A stretch of DNA of 43,269 bases from Alphaproteobacteria bacterium (lineage in GTDB: Bacteria; Pseudomonadota; Alphaproteobacteria; Pelagibacterales; Pelagibacteraceae). Positions within the stretch are counted from its first letter, which is position 1, and each line of letters starts with the position of its first letter. The stretch is taken from the NCBI GenBank assembly GCA_016870175.1, contig VGCG01000005.1, positions 1 through 43,269 of the forward strand, read 5' to 3'. The notes beneath the pieces are model-generated. The model made no database searches and had not been told where the DNA came from. It was given only the letters and a program-made list of their open reading frames with translations. The translations under genes and the position numbers were made by a program. Below, in pieces: positions 40,918-43,269 of the stretch.

Positions 40918-42075
40918 TTATTTCATTATCTTTTTTAATTCCTTCATTGAAAATAGATCTGGCTTTTTACATGTGGTCTTAATTAATTGAGGTGTCCTTA
41001 GCTTGCATGCTTTCATTGTTGATAGAATAATATCTAACACGTGTAGCGACAGTTCCCCATTACAGACATGTCTTTTATTATTTTCTATGGCGTAAGCCAT
41101 TTCAGCTAATCCAACCCCTCTATAATTAGCGTTAGTTGGTGACTCATTGGCTCTTGAGCTTTGCGATTTTATATTTATTCTACCTAACGGCATATGATCT
41201 GTTTTATATTCTAACCAAGGATTACCAATCTTTTTACATATATAAACTGATCCACCAAACATATTTGGATCAGGTACAATCATTGAACCCTTATTGCCAT
41301 ATAATTCAATATGGTTTCTTTGGTGGGCTATCACATCAAAAGATAGAGTTAACCTAATGGTTGTACCATTGTTAAAATCAATTGTTGATAAATAAGTTGT
41401 AGGACACTTCACTTTAAATGTTTTATTTTTTTTTGGACCAATTCCAATTGTTCTTTTTTTTTTGCCCTCAACAATTCGTCCACTTACTTTTTTAGCTGGT
41501 CCTAACAAGTTGACAAGTGCAGTTAAATAATAAGGTCCCATATCAATTACAGGGCCACCCTCTTTTTTTGCAAACCAAGGTTCAGGATTTGGATGATAAG
41601 TCTCTAGTCCTGGAAATGCAAATATTGCACTGCCCAAAATAATTTTACCTATAATATTTTTTTCCAGTAACTCTTTTGATTTTTGAATTCCACCCCCTAG
41701 AAAAGTATCAGGTGCATTACCAATATATAAATTTTTCTTTTTTGATAATTTAATTAATTCCTGTCCATCTTTAAAATTAATAGCCAATGGCTTTTCGGAA
41801 TAAACATGTTTGCCACTTAATAACGCTTGTTTTGCAACTTGATAATGAGCCTTAGGAATTGTTAAATTAAGAATAATTTCAACATCTTGATCATTCAATA
41901 AATCTTTGACACTCAAAGCTTGGATTTTATACGTTTGAGCACATTTAATGGCATTGGAGTGTATAATATCTGCGCACTTTACAATTTTTATATTATTAAA
42001 ATATTTTTGCGCCCTAAAATATGTTTCGGCAATATTCCCGCAACCTATCAAACCCACTTTAAAAACTTTATTCAT
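40918..42075 (-). CDS. Gfo/Idh/MocA-family oxidoreductase (inositol dehydrogenase-like)
   Basis: 385-residue NAD(P)-dependent dehydrogenase. The nucleotide site is VGLIGCGNIAETYF near 7-20. The family's catalytic motif is YSEKPLAINFKDGQELIKL near 92-110 (EKP Lys), with NAPDTFLGGGIQKSK near 120-134. GGPVIDMGPYYLTALVNLLG (quoted to 20) near 173-192 contributes the D-x-G-x-Y/H active-site residues, with Tyr where many inositol dehydrogenases have His. Next to IolD, myo-inositol 2-dehydrogenase or a related polyol/sugar dehydrogenase is the best guess. It starts 13 bases after iolD ends. Confidence 0.85.
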   Translation of the reverse strand: MNKVFKVGLIGCGNIAETYFRAQKYFNNIKIVKCADIIHSNAIKCAQTYKIQALSVKDLLNDQDVEIILNLTIPKAHYQVAKQALLSGKHVYSEKPLAINFKDGQELIKLSKKKNLYIGNAPDTFLGGGIQKSKELLEKNIIGKIILGSAIFAFPGLETYHPNPEPWFAKKEGGPVIDMGPYYLTALVNLLGPAKKVSGRIVEGKKKRTIGIGPKKNKTFKVKCPTTYLSTIDFNNGTTIRLTLSFDVIAHQRNHIELYGNKGSMIVPDPNMFGGSVYICKKIGNPWLEYKTDHMPLGRINIKSQSSRANESPTNANYRGVGLAEMAYAIENNKRHVCNGELSLHVLDIILSTMKACKLRTPQLIKTTCKKPDLFSMKELKKIMK

Positions 42076-42088
42076 GAAAATTTATTTA

Positions 42089-43269
42089 TTAAACCCCTTG
42101 TCTTTGCTTGGATTTTCCCTCTTTGTGAATTTTTAAAGCATTTTCATTTTCTCTCGTTGTTGGAATTTCTAACGTTGGACTTTCCCAGAAAGCTGATCCC
42201 TCTAACCATTCGTATGCATGGGTTTTAATGGATATCACGTAGGTAACCTTAGATTTTTTAGCTCTTTGGACTGCTTTTTCTAAATCTGCTATTGAATTTA
42301 CATGCTCTGACTTAGCACCCATGCTTTCTGCATGCTTTGCAAAATCAAAACTTACTAATCCAGGTGTTTTTGAACTTTTAAATAAATTATTAAATTCTTT
42401 GCCACCTTTAAATAATTGAAGTCGATTGATAACAGCAAAACCTCCATTGTCACAAACAATTATAATTAATTTATTATTTGTAATTACAGAAGAATAAATA
42501 TCAGTATTATTTAATAGATAAGATCCATCACCTACAAAAGAAATAACTTCTTTATCAGGATTTGCCATCTTAATGCCTAGAGCACCAGAAATCTCATAAC
42601 TCATACAACTAAAACCCCATTCGGTTTCATGAGTATTAAGTTCACGAGGTCTCCAAACTTGAATAACTTCACCAACCAATCCTCCTGCTGCGGTTACGGC
42701 AATATCAGTTGGGTCTGAATTTCTATAAACAGCACCAATTACCTGAGCATAACTTGGAATTTCTTGATTGGTTGGTCCACTTTGCTTTTCGATATAATTA
42801 TTCCAAGATTTTAATTCAAATTGAGATTTTTTTTGCCACTCATCACCTGCTCTCCAATCACCTAATGCTAAAGATAATTCTTTTAAACAAACTTTAGCGT
42901 CACCAACAACTGCTTGAGCAAGATGCTTATTAGCATCAAACCTTGAAACATTGATTGAAACTAATTTAAATTTTTCATTTTCGAAAACTGACCATGAACC
43001 GGTGGTGAAATCTCCTAATTTAGTTCCTATAGCAATTGCAAGATCCGTCTGCTTAGCTAAAGCGTTGGCATTTTTTCCTCCAAGCCCTCCTATTTGACCT
43101 GCGTAATGAGAATGATCTTTTTTCATTGTTGAATATCCCATCACTGTTTGGGTAACAGGAATATTATGTTTGATTGCAAATTCACTTAACTCACTCATTG
43201 CATCAGAATAAAAAACACCTCCCCCTGAAATTATAATTGGATTTTTCGATAATTTAATTTTTTCAGCAG
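42089..43269 (-). CDS. iolD: 3D-(3,5/4)-trihydroxycyclohexane-1,2-dione acylhydrolase (IolD), start missing
   Basis: ThDP-dependent hydrolase that opens the ring in myo-inositol breakdown. The reading frame is open to the right edge, so the N-terminal (pyrimidine-binding) third and the start lie outside; about 393 of some 610-640 residues are present. Visible are the central domain start PIIISGGGVFYSDA, IGGLGGKNANALAKQTDLAI (20) and the ThDP/Mg motif VGDGSYLLNNTDIYSSVIT...CDN (GDG to N), with HETEWGFSCMSYEISGALG (19) just before it. It is the most upstream gene seen in the long minus-strand sugar unit; other iol genes may lie beyond the edge. Confidence 0.93.
   Translation of the reverse strand, partial: AEKIKLSKNPIIISGGGVFYSDAMSELSEFAIKHNIPVTQTVMGYSTMKKDHSHYAGQIGGLGGKNANALAKQTDLAIAIGTKLGDFTTGSWSVFENEKFKLVSINVSRFDANKHLAQAVVGDAKVCLKELSLALGDWRAGDEWQKKSQFELKSWNNYIEKQSGPTNQEIPSYAQVIGAVYRNSDPTDIAVTAAGGLVGEVIQVWRPRELNTHETEWGFSCMSYEISGALGIKMANPDKEVISFVGDGSYLLNNTDIYSSVITNNKLIIIVCDNGGFAVINRLQLFKGGKEFNNLFKSSKTPGLVSFDFAKHAESMGAKSEHVNSIADLEKAVQRAKKSKVTYVISIKTHAYEWLEGSAFWESPTLEIPTTRENENALKIHKEGKSKQRQGV

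Noticed and set aside
1-43269. CRISPR arrays, tRNA/rRNA genes, insertion sequences or prophage
   Set aside because: No spaced direct repeats, cloverleaf-like segments, transposase/integrase motifs or phage structural genes were seen; base composition is even across the window.

Overview
The window is gene-dense, very AT-rich DNA (long A/T runs, Lys/Asn/Ile-heavy proteins, intergenic gaps mostly under 170 bases, many 1-20 base overlaps). Together with the gene content (Na+/HMP symporter ThiV under a TPP riboswitch, TRAP and ABC uptake systems, isocitrate lyase with a RamB/ScfR-type regulator), this points to a streamlined marine alphaproteobacterium of the SAR11 (Pelagibacterales) type or a convergent sugar-using lineage such as AEGEAN-169/HIMB59. 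Placement is inferred from style and gene content, not from a marker gene.

Layout. 1-6.1 kb: partial ribonucleotide reductase NrdA (-) with candidate NrdR boxes, then phosphomannomutase/phosphoglucomutase and acetoacetyl-CoA synthetase (+), meeting a convergent acetyl-CoA acetyltransferase that lacks the usual tetramerisation loop. 6.3-10.3 kb: a small secreted protein, a TRAP transporter (dctQ-dctM-dctP, all -) and a secreted TPR protein. 10.4-16.4 kb: an RdsA/YhiN flavoprotein, then the conserved tesA / ybbA-ybbP divergon with overlapping start codons, then two small membrane proteins (one PsiE-like). 16.5-19.5 kb: a RamB/ScfR-like regulator divergent from isocitrate lyase. The 316-base gap between them holds an array of GTAAATT sites and an unlisted 52-codon ORF. 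19.6-26.4 kb: a YadGH-type ABC exporter, thiV with its TPP riboswitch and promoter, and a tight FMO-RidA-DUF1028-ArgE-like operon. 26.5 kb: a 60-residue protein with a CDGSH-like 3Cys-1His pattern, the only forward gene in the right half.

26.8-43.3 kb is a carbohydrate region, all on the minus strand. Read in the direction of transcription it holds IolD (partial), a Gfo/Idh/MocA oxidoreductase, a D-2-hydroxyacid dehydrogenase, a ribose/fructose-type ABC importer (ATPase, permease, binding protein), a FucU mutarotase, a RbsK-type kinase, a YghZ-type aldo-keto reductase, an SDR and a ROK kinase. A second unit follows: a Gts-type glucose/mannose ABC importer (binding protein, two permeases, MalK-type ATPase), a xylose-dehydrogenase-like SDR and an aldose 1-epimerase. 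The first unit suggests inositol or a related polyol/sugar; the second suggests uptake of an aldose followed by direct oxidation.

No tRNA, rRNA, CRISPR array, insertion sequence or phage gene was seen. Three of the substrate-binding-protein genes are followed within about 12-21 bases by a strong hairpin. Of the intergenic gaps only 17942-18257 exceeds 300 bases, and its contents are listed.
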